Below, piece by piece: positions 1-6,203 of a DNA stretch of 8,165 nucleotides (position 1 is the stretch's first letter; the number at the start of each line of letters is the position of its first letter). This stretch comes from Oscillospiraceae bacterium. Lineage in GTDB: Bacteria; Bacillota; Clostridia; Oscillospirales; Acutalibacteraceae. The position numbers and the translations under genes were made by a program. The stretch covers positions 1 through 8,165 of the forward strand of contig WRDE01000078.1 in NCBI GenBank assembly GCA_009783605.1, read 5' to 3'. Below the pieces are notes generated by a model, which had not been told where the DNA came from, did not search any database, and worked only from the letters and a program-made list of their open reading frames with translations.

Positions 1-153
1 CCATCTCAAAGATGATGTTTGATTGCTTGCTCGATCCTGCCTATCTGTTACGTTTCTTCTCTCCTTGCCAAAATTGATTTCCGTGCCGGAATACGGATAG
101 GCTGCATGTTTTATAAAATTATAAAATTCATTTAAAATCTGGAAAAAAACTAT
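1..153. other. AT-rich intergenic stretch left of murA; no gene recognised
   Basis: No supported coding region is seen in this stretch. A frame open from the window edge to a TGA at 75-77 is only 24 codons long and resembles no family I know. A short imperfect dyad (TCCGT at 80-84, ACGGA at 93-97) is too weak to call a terminator. Positions 108-135 are almost pure A/T. On the minus strand there is a TATAAT at 123-118, which could belong to a leftward promoter, but no convincing -35 box accompanies it. The gene to the left lies outside the window. Confidence 0.5.
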
Positions 154-182
154 TTGCGTTTTTCCGCTGTGGATGGTATAAT
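154..182 (+). promoter_or_regulatory. Sigma-A type promoter of murA (extended -10)
   Basis: The -35 box is TTGCGT at 154-159 and the -10 box is a perfect TATAAT at 177-182, separated by 17 bp. The -10 is preceded by TGG at 174-176, which gives an extended -10 (TGN). Transcription should start near 189, leaving a leader of about 115 nt before the murA start. The leader is AT-rich except for a GC block at 260-280, just ahead of the ribosome binding site. Confidence 0.75.
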
Positions 183-287
183 AAAAAAAATACGTAACAC
201 AATATATAGTGGCGGGTGAAAAATTAAATCACAAAAATCTATAAATAGAACATAATTACGCGGCCGCCGGCGGCGGGCGCATGGATC

Positions 288-292
288 GGGAG
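288..292 (+). promoter_or_regulatory. Ribosome binding site deciding the murA TTG start
   Basis: GGGAG lies 10 nt before TTG at 303. The nearby ATG at 281 and GTG at 292 are in other frames. Translation from TTG 303 gives the classical MurA N-terminus, so this weak and rather distant site is the best candidate. A weak SD plus a TTG codon suggests modest translation. Confidence 0.55.
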
Positions 293-302
293 TGAAAAGC
301 GG

Positions 303-1589
303 TTGGAAAAATACTGTGTTTCGGGAGGACACCGGCTCACGGGGGCCGTTGAGATCAGCGGCGCCAAGAACGCGGCGGTCGCTGTCCTGCCGGCGACGAT
401 TCTGGCGGAGGGGCTCTGCCGGATTGAAAATGTACCCAATATCGAGGACGTCGCCACCACGCTGGAGATTCTGGCGTCGCTGGGGGCGGAGGTCCGCCGT
501 ATCAATAAAAACACCGTGGAGATCGACACCCGTCATCTCCATTCTCATGTGGTGCCCCACGACCTGGCGCGGCATATGCGGGCGTCGTATTATTTCCTCG
601 GCGCGCTGCTCTCCCGGTTCGGCGCCTCCCGGGTCGGGATGCCGGGCGGGTGCAATTTCGGCGTCCGGCCGATCGACCAGCATCTCAAGGGCTTCACCGC
701 CCTCGGCGCCACCGTTTCGCCGATGGAAAACGGCATGATCGAGGTGCTGGCGCCCCGGCTGATGGGCAATTCGATCTATTTGGACAAAATCACGGTAGGC
801 GCCACCGTCAACATCATGCTGGCCGCCGTCAAGGCCCGGGGCAACACCGTCATCGAAAACGCGGCGAAGGAGCCGCATGTAGTGGATCTCGCCATTTTCC
901 TCAACTCCATGGGCGCCGAAGTCAGCGGCGCCGGCACCGATGTCATCAAGATCCGGGGGGTCGAGAAGATGTACGGCGCCACCTACAGCATTATCCCCGA
1001 CCAGATCGAGGCCGGCACCTATATGGCCGCCGCGGCGGCCACTGGCGGGGATATCGTGATCAAAAACATCATCCCCAAGCATTTAGAATCCATCACCGCC
1101 AAGTTAGAGGAGATGGGGGTCGGGGTGGAGGAATACGACGATTCGATCCGGGTCTGGCGGGACTGCCCGCTGAAGCATTGCAACGTCAAAACCATGCCCC
1201 ATCCCGGATTCCCCACCGATATGCAGCCGCAGATTTCGGTGCTGCTGGCCAATGCCGACGGCACCTCGATCCTGACCGACGACGTCTGGGACAACCGGTT
1301 CCGGTATCTCGACGAGATGCGCCGGATGGGGGTACAGGTGCAGGTGGACGGCAAGGTGGCGGTGTTCCAGGGGGTGGAGCAGCTGGCCGCCGCGCCGGTA
1401 AAAGCCCTCGACCTGCGGGCCGGCGTAGCGATGGTCATCGCCGCACTCGCCGCCCGCGGCGACACCGAAATCGAAGACGTCCACCACATCGAGCGGGGCT
1501 ATGAGGACTTAGTGGTCAAGCTGGCCGGGCTGGGCGCGGACATCCGGCGGGTGGAGGTCATGGAGACGGCGCGGAGTTTGAGTTCGTAG
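303..1589 (+). CDS. murA: UDP-N-acetylglucosamine 1-carboxyvinyltransferase
   Basis: MurA transfers enolpyruvate from PEP to UDP-GlcNAc, the first committed step of peptidoglycan synthesis in the cytoplasm, and is the target of fosfomycin. The 428-aa length is normal for the family. Visible hallmarks are the N-terminal ISGAKNAA with the Lys22/Asn23 pair, the catalytic loop GGCNFGVRPID with the PEP/fosfomycin-reactive Cys117, PTDMQ with Asp306, the TDDVWDNRF segment (325-333), DLRAG (370-374) and the substrate-contacting HIERGY Arg398. The two-fold repeated EPSP-synthase-type fold fits the whole length. The gene starts with TTG, has its own promoter upstream and ends 46 nt before a strong terminator, so it appears to be monocistronic. 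Bacillota often carry two paralogues (murAA/murAB); the window cannot show which this is. Retention of Cys, not Asp, at 117 predicts fosfomycin sensitivity of the enzyme. Confidence 0.97.
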   Translation: MEKYCVSGGHRLTGAVEISGAKNAAVAVLPATILAEGLCRIENVPNIEDVATTLEILASLGAEVRRINKNTVEIDTRHLHSHVVPHDLARHMRASYYFLGALLSRFGASRVGMPGGCNFGVRPIDQHLKGFTALGATVSPMENGMIEVLAPRLMGNSIYLDKITVGATVNIMLAAVKARGNTVIENAAKEPHVVDLAIFLNSMGAEVSGAGTDVIKIRGVEKMYGATYSIIPDQIEAGTYMAAAAATGGDIVIKNIIPKHLESITAKLEEMGVGVEEYDDSIRVWRDCPLKHCNVKTMPHPGFPTDMQPQISVLLANADGTSILTDDVWDNRFRYLDEMRRMGVQVQVDGKVAVFQGVEQLAAAPVKALDLRAGVAMVIAALAARGDTEIEDVHHIERGYEDLVVKLAGLGADIRRVEVMETARSLSS

Positions 1590-1631
1590 CTGACAGTAGT
1601 CAGTGATTAGTGGTCAGTGGTTAGTGATTAG
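1590..1631 (+). repeat. Array of six degenerate 7-bp repeats (TGRTYAG)
   Basis: Directly after the murA stop the sequence can be phased into six consecutive heptamers. The last four fit TGRTYAG exactly (TGATTAG or TGGTYAG forms), while the first two (CTGACAG, TAGTCAG) are more diverged. It ends 4 nt before the terminator stem. The 7-bp period would shift the reading frame in coding DNA, in line with an intergenic position. It resembles the short tandemly repeated heptamers reported in several bacterial lineages; its function is unknown. Confidence 0.75.
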
Positions 1632-1634
1632 CGG

Positions 1635-1657
1635 TGGCGCACGGTGTGCGCCATTTT
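1635..1657 (+). terminator. Rho-independent terminator of murA
   Basis: A perfect 8-bp GC-rich stem (TGGCGCAC at 1635-1642 with GTGCGCCA at 1646-1653), closed by a 3-nt GGT loop and followed by TTTT (1654-1657). It separates murA from the promoter of the next gene. Confidence 0.8.
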
Positions 1658-1667
1658 AGCGTGAGTG

Positions 1668-1696
1668 TTGCAAACGGAAATATTTTGATGTATAAT
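1668..1696 (+). promoter_or_regulatory. Sigma-A type promoter of the CAP-like/dockerin gene
   Basis: TTGCAA at 1668-1673 and a perfect TATAAT at 1691-1696 are spaced by exactly 17 bp. The start point should fall near 1703, giving a leader of only about 30 nt that contains a strong ribosome binding site, GGAGGGG at 1717-1723. No operator-like dyad is seen, so expression may be constitutive. Confidence 0.75.
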
Positions 1697-1731
1697 GCAA
1701 AAGTCAAAAATTTTTTGGAGGGGTTAAGGAT

Positions 1732-3198
1732 ATGAAAAAGGCGTGGTTTAAGGGGTTTAGTCTGGTTTTGGCGGCGGTGTTGGCGCTGGCGGTGGTGCCG
1801 GTATCGGAAGCGGCATTGGGAGACACGGTTATTGAGATGAACCGGGCTATTACCCGTGAGTCTATCGTGGAAATGGCGATTAAGTTGAAACATACAGGAT
1901 TCGACGGTGCTGAAAAACTTGAAGACTATCTTAATAAATTTTTAAGAGAAAATTTTGATGAATACCGTGATGAATATTTTAATGATGGTATTGCTTTTGA
2001 AAATCGTCTCTCGAAAGAATATATCCATGACATATATTTTGATGTGATACCTTCTGTAAAAAAACCATATCGCGCGGGAACCCTTAAATCCGAGCCAATA
2101 AACGATACGCTGAATGCGTTGAAAATGGTCAGGTATCTGGCGGGATTGCCGTATGATGATCTGTCCATGACGAACGGACTGAACACTTCCGCCCAGCACA
2201 GGGCTGTTTTAGCGGCGGCGACAGGGACTATCGGCCATGATCTGCCGAAACCTGCCGACATGGAGCCTGAATTTTATCAGGCGACGTTGAATGGCGGATA
2301 TGACCAGTGTGAATTGATGCACTGCTTAAGCACTTCTCCACGCGTTCATATGCCGAGCACAGCGGGGGCGATCCTTTCCCTGATGGATGATGACGGTTCA
2401 AATAATATATCGGCCGCCGGACACAGATTGGAAATATTGAATCCCAATACAAAAGAATTCGGGATGGGTTACGCGCACAGATTTGATTATCCCCGGTCTT
2501 TGACGATCCCCGGATATGGCACCAGTAATTTTTATGAAAGCTATTATTACGTTCACACAAAACGTTTACTGGGAATAGGAGCAGAAATAGATACCTATGT
2601 CGCATGGCCAAATTCAGGAGATTTTCCGGTTGAATATTTTAATGATACATCATATCCCTGGTCCCTAACATTAGGGGCAGACTATCAAACCCCGAATAAA
2701 AATGACATTACCCTGACATTAACCAGAACAAGGGATAACAAAAAATGGACGTTTGATAAAAACACTTTGAATTTAGGTGAAAATACAAACAATTATAGAA
2801 ATTCCTCGCTGGATCATCTGAACGTATATGGAAAAAATATTGTCTTCCGCCCGAACGAGAAAGAGCTTGGTAGAATTTTAACGGATGACGTTTTTAAGGT
2901 GAGCCTTTCGGGGATTAAAACCGCCAATGGGATGTCGGCTGCGTTGAGTTATGATGTTAAATTTTTTAATTTAGGAAGGGAAATCGGAAAAATCCTCGGC
3001 TGCGTCTCCGGCGGAGAAAACCTCTCGATCACCGACGCCCGGATGATCCTCCAGCACTTAGTCGGCAAATCCCTCTTGACGCCAGAGCAGCAGGATATCG
3101 CCGATGTGGACGGGAAAGACGGGGTTACCATCACCGACGCGCGGCTGGTACTGCAAAAATTGGTCGGCAAGATCGAAAAATTCCCCCGGGAATTATAA
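1732..3198 (+). CDS. Secreted CAP-like protein with C-terminal dockerin-like module
   Basis: The 488-aa product starts with a signal peptide: Lys-rich N-terminus, hydrophobic core at 9-22 and probable cleavage after SEA-A around 27-28. Residues 30-120 are rich in charged helices. Residues 125-250 resemble a divergent clostridial CAP/SCP-like domain, with NALKMVRYLAGLP (128-140), GHDLPKPADM (168-177), AAGHRLEILNP (228-238) and GMGYAH (244-249). Residues 320-410 look beta-rich. Residues 421-480 hold two dockerin-like F-hand repeats ending ITDARMILQHLVG and ITDARLVLQKLVG. Dockerins bind cohesins on a scaffoldin or at the cell surface, so the protein is probably exported and docked to an extracellular complex. 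The biochemical role of the CAP-like part is unknown. Repeat 1 lacks most calcium ligands. The central 1.1 kb is far more AT-rich than the two ends. ATG 1732 has a strong SD 8 nt upstream. Dockerin-like call is firm, CAP call moderate. Confidence 0.85.
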   Translation: MKKAWFKGFSLVLAAVLALAVVPVSEAALGDTVIEMNRAITRESIVEMAIKLKHTGFDGAEKLEDYLNKFLRENFDEYRDEYFNDGIAFENRLSKEYIHDIYFDVIPSVKKPYRAGTLKSEPINDTLNALKMVRYLAGLPYDDLSMTNGLNTSAQHRAVLAAATGTIGHDLPKPADMEPEFYQATLNGGYDQCELMHCLSTSPRVHMPSTAGAILSLMDDDGSNNISAAGHRLEILNPNTKEFGMGYAHRFDYPRSLTIPGYGTSNFYESYYYVHTKRLLGIGAEIDTYVAWPNSGDFPVEYFNDTSYPWSLTLGADYQTPNKNDITLTLTRTRDNKKWTFDKNTLNLGENTNNYRNSSLDHLNVYGKNIVFRPNEKELGRILTDDVFKVSLSGIKTANGMSAALSYDVKFFNLGREIGKILGCVSGGENLSITDARMILQHLVGKSLLTPEQQDIADVDGKDGVTITDARLVLQKLVGKIEKFPREL

Positions 3199-3208
3199 CT
3201 AAACATAA

Positions 3209-3239
3209 CTGTCAATTGTCAACTGTCAACTGTCAATTG
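3209..3239 (+). repeat. Array of about 4.4 heptamers (YTGTCAA)
   Basis: Four full copies of C/T-TGTCAA, differing only at the first base, plus a partial fifth (TTG), occupy the short gap between the dockerin gene and walJ. The array begins 11 nt after the stop codon. Its unit shares the central RTYA core of the heptamers after murA. It forms no strong hairpin, so read-through into walJ is possible. Confidence 0.85.
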
Positions 3240-3256
3240 GCCCCGAAGGAGCAGCT

Positions 3257-4072
3257 ATGGCGCGATACTGTCCGCTGTTCAGCGGGAGCAGCGGGAACTG
3301 TACCTACATCGGCACGGCCTCCGGCGGGATTTTGATCGACGCCGGGGTCAGTGCCAGACGGTTGGAAAAAGCCCTGCGCGCCCGGAACATCGATCCGGCC
3401 TCGATCGCCGCCGTGTTCGTCACCCATGAGCACGGCGACCATATTGCGGGGTTGGAGGTGTTCGCCGGGCGGTATTGCTGCGCCGTTTTCGGCAGCGCGG
3501 GGACGCTGGGCGCGCTGCCGCAATCGCTGTCCCGGACGGTACTGACGCCCAAAACCGACGGGTATGAAACCCGGCTGGCCGGATATGACTGCGAGGGCGT
3601 CGAGGCCGCCGGCATGTGGGTGACTGCGTTTGAGACCCCCCACGACGCGCGGCAGAGCACCGGCTATATCATCCGGACGTCGGACGGCCGCAGGATCGGC
3701 GTCGCCACCGATATCGGGCAGATAACCGACCTGATCCGCAGCGAGCTGCGGGGCTGCGATCTGGTACATATCGAATCCAACCACGACCTGCCGCTGCTCA
3801 ACGCCGGCCCGTACCCGTATTTCTTAAAAAAGCGGATCCTCGCCGATACCGGGCATCTCAGCAACAGCGCCTGCGCCCGGGAATTAGAAAATTTCGCCAA
3901 AACCGGCACCGCCCGGTTTGTGCTGTCCCATCTGAGCCGGGAAAACAACACCCCCGAACTGGCCTATGCCGCCGCGTCGTCGGCGATGAAGGCCGCCGGG
4001 CTGACCGAACGGTTGGATTATCAGCTGTGGGTCGCCGCGCCGGAGGACCGAACCGGCGTGATCGTGTTTTAA
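3257..4072 (+). CDS. walJ: WalJ/YycJ-type metallo-beta-lactamase-fold hydrolase
   Basis: This is a 271-aa cytoplasmic MBL-fold protein, no signal peptide. It opens with the family signature SGSSGNCTYI (9-18), followed by IDAGVSARRLEKAL and the metal-binding THEHGDH motif (56-62; His57, His59, Asp61, His62). Further ligand candidates are His129 in TPHDA, Asp152 in ATDIG, His176 in ESNHD and His225 in LSHLSRENN. In Bacillus and relatives WalJ is encoded with the WalRK cell-wall two-component system and has been linked to coordination of cell division with DNA replication; the substrate is uncertain. No walRK genes are visible here, but the downstream rlmH is a frequent neighbour. ATG 3257 is preceded by AAGGAG at 3246-3251. 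No promoter of its own is obvious between 3199 and 3256, so transcription may come from the dockerin gene promoter. Family call is firm; the symbol is given by homology only. Confidence 0.88.
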   Translation: MARYCPLFSGSSGNCTYIGTASGGILIDAGVSARRLEKALRARNIDPASIAAVFVTHEHGDHIAGLEVFAGRYCCAVFGSAGTLGALPQSLSRTVLTPKTDGYETRLAGYDCEGVEAAGMWVTAFETPHDARQSTGYIIRTSDGRRIGVATDIGQITDLIRSELRGCDLVHIESNHDLPLLNAGPYPYFLKKRILADTGHLSNSACARELENFAKTGTARFVLSHLSRENNTPELAYAAASSAMKAAGLTERLDYQLWVAAPEDRTGVIVF

Positions 4073-4093
4073 ATTGAAAATTAATTTATCAAA

Positions 4094-4100
4094 GAGGAAG
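4094..4100 (+). promoter_or_regulatory. Ribosome binding site deciding the rlmH start
   Basis: GAGGAAG lies immediately before ATG 4104, with 6 nt between GAGG and the ATG. This supports ATG 4104 over the in-frame TTG at 4074, which lies only 1 nt after the walJ stop, has no SD and would add ten non-conserved residues. Confidence 0.75.
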
Positions 4101-4103
4101 AAA

Positions 4104-4586
4104 ATGTTATCCATATCGTTGCTCTGCGTCGGGAAACTCAAGGAGCGCTATTGGCGGGAGGCCTGCGCGGAATATGTCAAGCGGTTGGGCGGATTTTGTA
4201 AGATCAATGTCGTTGAGGTTGACGAGCAGCGGCTGCCGGAGCGGCCGTCGGTGGCGGAGATCGGGGCGGCGCTGAAGGCTGAGGGGGCGCGGCTGCCGGC
4301 GAAGATACCGGCCGGCACGGCGGCGGTTGCGCTCTGCGTGGAGGGCCAGCCGCTGTCATCCGCGGCGCTGGCCGAAAAAATAACCGCCATGACAACCGGC
4401 GGCGTCAGCCATCTGGCGATGGTGATCGGCAGCTCCCACGGGCTGGATCCGGCGGTCAAACAGGCGGCGGCGCTGCGGTTATCCTTCTCGCCGATGACCT
4501 TTCCCCACCAGCTGGCCCGGGTGATGGCGCTGGAGCAGCTCTACCGGGCGATGCAGATCCATGCCGGCGGGAGATATCATAAATAA
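4104..4586 (+). CDS. rlmH: 23S rRNA (pseudouridine-1915 N3)-methyltransferase
   Basis: RlmH is a small SPOUT-class (knotted) methyltransferase that uses S-adenosylmethionine to methylate pseudouridine 1915 in helix 69 of 23S rRNA, acting on assembled 70S ribosomes as a dimer. From ATG 4104 the protein is 160 aa, the usual size. Signatures are the N-terminal ISLLCVGKLKERYW (4-17), the glycine-containing SAM-binding loop VIGSSHGL (107-114), and the C-terminal knot LSFSPMTFPHQLARVMALEQ (126-145) ending in the conserved YHK tail (158-160). The loop is slightly unusual: the family generally has GG at the position of Gly109-Ser110. The gene lies 31 nt downstream of walJ, with no terminator between, and ends right at a strong hairpin. 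Identification is secure. Confidence 0.96.
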   Translation: MLSISLLCVGKLKERYWREACAEYVKRLGGFCKINVVEVDEQRLPERPSVAEIGAALKAEGARLPAKIPAGTAAVALCVEGQPLSSAALAEKITAMTTGGVSHLAMVIGSSHGLDPAVKQAAALRLSFSPMTFPHQLARVMALEQLYRAMQIHAGGRYHK

Positions 4587-4614
4587 AAGGGCTTGTGAGA
4601 GACAAGCCCTTTTT
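4585..4614. terminator. Bidirectional terminator between convergent genes
   Basis: GGGCTTGT (4589-4596) pairs with ACAAGCCC (4602-4609) around a GAGAG loop. The stem is flanked by AAAA (4585-4588) on the left and TTTTT (4610-4614) on the right, so it works as a terminator in both directions. It overlaps the rlmH stop codon (4584-4586) and the stop of the minus-strand gene (4615-4613), so the two convergent units have essentially no intergenic DNA apart from the hairpin. Confidence 0.9.
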
Positions 4615-5338
4615 ATACCTTTTCATACAAAATCGCGTTCCCTTTTTTCCCGGCCCGTTGGACCACATGGGATGTATCCAATAATTTCAGCGCGTTGAAC
4701 CCGTTTCTGCCTTTCAAGCCGGTCGCTTTTTCAAAATCCTTTTTGGTAAACGGCTGTGCCAGCTCCGGCAGCAGCGCGGCCAGTCCTGCGCGGCCCTCAA
4801 TGATCAATTCGTCCCCCACTGCCGTCGGCAGCCGGTCGACCCGGGTGGCGCGGAGCTTTTTATATATGCCGTAACCGTTCAGCAGCTTGTGTTCGTCCAC
4901 ATCCACCAATAGCAGATGCAGCCGGAAAAAGGGGTTGTCAAAGGCGTCGGCGACCCAATACAGCTCCGGCAGCGCGTCGGAAAATCTGCCGATTTTCGGG
5001 GAGAGACGTCCGGGGGACCGTTCGCCGGTCTCCGGATTGATCCAAATCAACCGCCGCCGCCGCTGGATCGGATACACCACCGTCACCGCGAAATCCGCCA
5101 GCAGCGCCAGCAGCTTGCCCCGCATCGCGTAAAACCGGCCGGTCTGGATCTCCACAATCCGGTCGTCCGCTACACAATCCGCCACATAATTGCCCGTCTT
5201 CACTTCATGGTATGCCGCGTCCGGCTGGAAATAGAATTTCAACACCGCGTGCAATCCATGCTCCTTCAGCCGCCCGATGCCTTCCCGCTGCTCCAACTGC
5301 CGCAGTCCCGCTTCTAACGCCGCCTCAAACCGCTCCAT
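4613..5338 (-). CDS. Unrecognised protein with PD-(D/E)XK-like core and winged-helix-like end
   Basis: I do not recognise a named function. From ATG 5338 the product is 241 aa, cytoplasmic, without membrane segments. Residues 1-25 look helical. Residues 30-90 read like a PD-(D/E)XK nuclease core: Glu45 in YHEVKTG, Asp54 in YVADC, then IVEIQTG with Glu63 and Gln65, and a following alpha helix and strand (LLALLADFAVTVVYPI). Gln in place of the usual final Lys occurs in some members of this superfamily, such as CoiA-like proteins. Residues 135-160 contain an LLLVDVDEH strand. Residues 197-241 (FTKKDFEKATGL...GKKGNAILYE) look like a winged helix, suggesting nucleic-acid contact. The gene overlaps the end of the QueG-like gene by 14 nt, so it is almost certainly co-transcribed and perhaps translationally coupled. 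Similar proteins in Clostridia are, as far as I recall, annotated only as hypothetical. Catalytic activity is inference. Confidence 0.8.
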   Translation of the reverse strand: MERFEAALEAGLRQLEQREGIGRLKEHGLHAVLKFYFQPDAAYHEVKTGNYVADCVADDRIVEIQTGRFYAMRGKLLALLADFAVTVVYPIQRRRRLIWINPETGERSPGRLSPKIGRFSDALPELYWVADAFDNPFFRLHLLLVDVDEHKLLNGYGIYKKLRATRVDRLPTAVGDELIIEGRAGLAALLPELAQPFTKKDFEKATGLKGRNGFNALKLLDTSHVVQRAGKKGNAILYEKV

Positions 5339-6176
5339 CCGTCTTCTCCATAATCTCCAGATTCCGTTCCAGCACCGCCCGGCCGCGCCATCCATAGGCG
5401 CGGCCTTCTAAATGGTCCAGGCCCTCCCGGTCTAACCAGGGTTGGTACCGGGTAAAACACCGGTGGGGCCGGATGACCGCCGCGGCATTATGCGGACAGA
5501 CCTCCTGACACCGGTCACAACCCCAGACAAGGCCGTTTTTCCGGATCAGCGCGATTTCCTCCGCGGTAAGGGCGCCTTTTCGCTGGGTGATGGCCGACAG
5601 GCAGCGGATTTTTTTGTCCGCAGCTGCTGTGCAGCTGATAGCTGTCTCGCGGCTCCTGCTGCCTATACATCCCGCCGGACAGGCGGCGGCACAGGCGCCG
5701 CAGTGGCCGCAATGGCCGTTGTTATTGCCGCCGGTTTCCGGCAGGACCAGATCGGTGACGACGGTGCCGATCACCACAAACGAGCCGTATTCCGGCGAGA
5801 TCAACAAGCCGTGGTCGCCGATGACCCCCAATCCCGCCGCCGCCGCCGCGGCGACTTCGGGCACCGGAGAATTGTCGATGAACGGGACGAAAGAATACCC
5901 CGGAAACCGTTCCGACAGCGCCGCCGCCGCATCCTCCAGCACACCGCCGGCGCTGGTATGATAGTCCGGGACGCAGGCATACCGCGCAAGGTTGCGGGGC
6001 CGGCCGTCTTCGGGGAACCGGTAGGGAAACAGCGCGGAAATAACTGACTGCGGATTTTCCGGCAGCCGGCCGGCGGCATAGGGCAGCAGATGATTACCGA
6101 CTGCCGAAAATGCGCAGACGCCGGAAACGGCAGTACCGCAGCCGCGGAAAATATCCCGAATGGAGAAATCCTGCAT
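5325..6176 (-). CDS. Short QueG-like (epoxyqueuosine reductase family) double [4Fe-4S] protein
   Basis: QueG reduces epoxyqueuosine in tRNA to queuosine with cobalamin and two [4Fe-4S] clusters. This 283-aa protein has the core features: DYH (71-73), the IDNSPVPE segment (100-107) with Asp101 at the place of the proposed catalytic acid, AGLGVIGDHGLLISPEYGS (114-132), CGHCGACAAACP (156-167) giving Cys156/159/162/166, RCLSAITQ (191-198; Cys192) and GCDRCQEVCP (219-228; Cys220/223/227). All cysteines for two ferredoxin-type clusters appear present. It is about 90-100 aa shorter than Gram-negative QueG, lacking the C-terminal HEAT-like extension, and the usual Glu-Arg pair after the Pro is Glu-Val (107-108). 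Short clostridial forms of this kind are common and are usually annotated as epoxyqueuosine reductase, so a divergent redox role cannot be excluded. It sits 27 nt after merR and overlaps the next gene, making a three-gene operon. The start ATG 6176 has only a G-run (6187-6182) as a possible SD. Confidence 0.85.
   Translation of the reverse strand: MQDFSIRDIFRGCGTAVSGVCAFSAVGNHLLPYAAGRLPENPQSVISALFPYRFPEDGRPRNLARYACVPDYHTSAGGVLEDAAAALSERFPGYSFVPFIDNSPVPEVAAAAAAGLGVIGDHGLLISPEYGSFVVIGTVVTDLVLPETGGNNNGHCGHCGACAAACPAGCIGSRSRETAISCTAAADKKIRCLSAITQRKGALTAEEIALIRKNGLVWGCDRCQEVCPHNAAAVIRPHRCFTRYQPWLDREGLDHLEGRAYGWRGRAVLERNLEIMEKTDGAV
5346..5349 (-). promoter_or_regulatory. Ribosome binding site deciding the start at 5338
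   Basis: On the minus strand GGAG (within GGAGAAGA) lies 7 nt before ATG 5338. The longer in-frame start at 5395 would overlap the QueG-like gene by 71 nt and add a Trp/Arg-rich extension that is the shadow of that gene. The shorter start is preferred. Confidence 0.75.
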
Positions 6177-6203
6177 ATATGCCCCCCGCTTGTCTGAGTT
6201 CTC

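Noticed and set aside
3..77. Frame open from the left edge to TGA at 75-77, possible gene end
   Set aside because: Only 24 codons, AT-rich, no recognisable similarity; cannot be told from chance.
150..1082. Long minus-strand open frame (310 codons) antisense to murA
   Set aside because: It is a low-complexity His/Arg/Gly/Asp-rich shadow of GC-rich murA codons, with no recognisable domain.
650..1504. Plus-strand frame of 284 codons inside murA
   Set aside because: Arg/His/Gly-rich shadow frame; murA in the other frame is unmistakable.
1590..3239. Tandem repeats as a CRISPR array
   Set aside because: The units are 7 bp and contiguous, with no spacers; no cas genes are present.
3233..3784. 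Minus-strand frame opposite walJ
   Set aside because: Shadow of walJ codons, without SD or family features.
5442..6047. Plus-strand frame opposite the QueG-like gene
   Set aside because: Composition typical of an antisense shadow; the minus-strand frame carries all cluster cysteines.
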